NCBI GenBank assembly: GCA_964572225.1
Contig: CAZNFR010000008.1
Location: forward strand, 5,251-69,250
Source of the DNA: CAZNFR01 sp964572225
Lineage (GTDB): Bacteria > Bacteroidota > Bacteroidia > Bacteroidales > GCA-2748055
Direction: 5' to 3'
Length of the DNA stretch: 64,000 bases
Positions 63,956-64,000 of this stretch are shown in pieces. Under the pieces are notes generated by a model, which was given only the letters and a program-made list of their open reading frames with translations, made no database searches and was not told where the DNA came from. The position numbers were made by a program, and so were the translations under genes. Numbering within the stretch: position 1 is the stretch's first letter; every line of letters starts with the position of its first letter.

Positions 63956-64000
63956 GGCGAGGTAGCTCAGCTGGTTAGAGCGCATGATTCATAATCATGA
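63956..64000 (+). tRNA. tRNA with CAU anticodon (Met or Ile2), truncated by window end
   Basis: Visible are acceptor strand GGCGAGG, TA, the D arm GCTC-AGCTGGTTA-GAGC and the anticodon arm CATGA-TTCATAA-TCATG with anticodon CAT. The lack of three G-C pairs next to the anticodon loop excludes initiator tRNA. Elongator Met and lysidine-modified Ile cannot be separated without the 3' half. Confidence 0.9.

Overview
The window is a compact, roughly 45 percent GC stretch of a Bacteroidota genome, probably a free-living or marine/sediment member of the Bacteroidales/Marinilabiliales side of the phylum. Evidence: type IX secretion genes (porU, porV), a subtilase with a T9SS sorting domain, a TonB receptor with a carboxypeptidase-regulatory-like N-domain, DUF2141, LytTR and FucI/GntR genes, and -7 boxes of the TAnnTTTG form. 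Two runs of exactly 10 N (3314-3323 and 60168-60177) each fall inside a gene and look like scaffold placeholders, so this is probably a draft or metagenome assembly.

Layout. 1-5.5 kb (+): porU (5' end outside the window), porV, ispF. 5.5-9 kb: a secreted protein sharing a motif with DUF2723 proteins (-) and a TlpA-like thioredoxin (+). 9.1-12.6 kb (-): ECF sigma factor, soluble zinc-finger anti-sigma factor, a Cys-repeat peptide of HvfA type, an MNIO/DUF692 enzyme (HvfB), an HvfC/DUF2063 partner and a DoxX membrane protein (HvfD). 12.8-17.7 kb (+): DUF2141 protein, TonB receptor, LytS-type kinase, LytTR regulator. 17.7-21.6 kb (-): thioredoxin-like protein, membrane-bound MutS homologue, S41 protease. 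21.8-24.8 kb (+): fucI and a GntR regulator. 24.8-31.5 kb: an NtrY/NtrC-like two-component pair divergent from an adaptor/ABC ATPase/small protein/TolC export set that lacks a permease. 31.6-38.4 kb: beta-barrel protein, GNAT, amidohydrolase, beta-helix lipoprotein, endonuclease/phosphatase-family protein, CCA-adding enzyme. 38.5-48.3 kb (+): thioredoxin, two large PAS sensor kinases, a solute-binding lipoprotein coupled to the second kinase, and a degenerate trypsin-like protein. 48.3-54.3 kb (-): xseB, xseA, T9SS subtilase, MORN-type protein, dnaK. 54.5-57.2 kb (+): panB, an RluA-type pseudouridine synthase, glucosaminidase/LysM protein. 57.2-63.7 kb (-): fmt, ribBA, two glycosyltransferases, an LptF/LptG permease, a START-like protein. 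A CAU tRNA begins at 63956 and is cut by the window end.

The most interesting system is at 9.1-12.6 kb: a six-gene copper-RiPP-like operon. HvfB/HvfC-type enzymes are known to modify cysteines in EGKCG-like motifs of an exported peptide into copper-binding heterocycles. Here the peptide carries six E-x-K-C-G motifs in three tandem pairs. A hairpin followed by a T-tract separates the peptide gene from its enzymes, and the sigma/anti-sigma pair at the head suggests stress-responsive, possibly metal-responsive, control. The MNIO has Ile where I expect Asn after a conserved Glu.

Packing is tight. Five convergent pairs overlap at their 3' ends, and several same-strand pairs share ATGA or GTGA junctions. 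No stretch over about 300 bases lacks a gene. I saw no CRISPR array, insertion sequence, prophage or rRNA.
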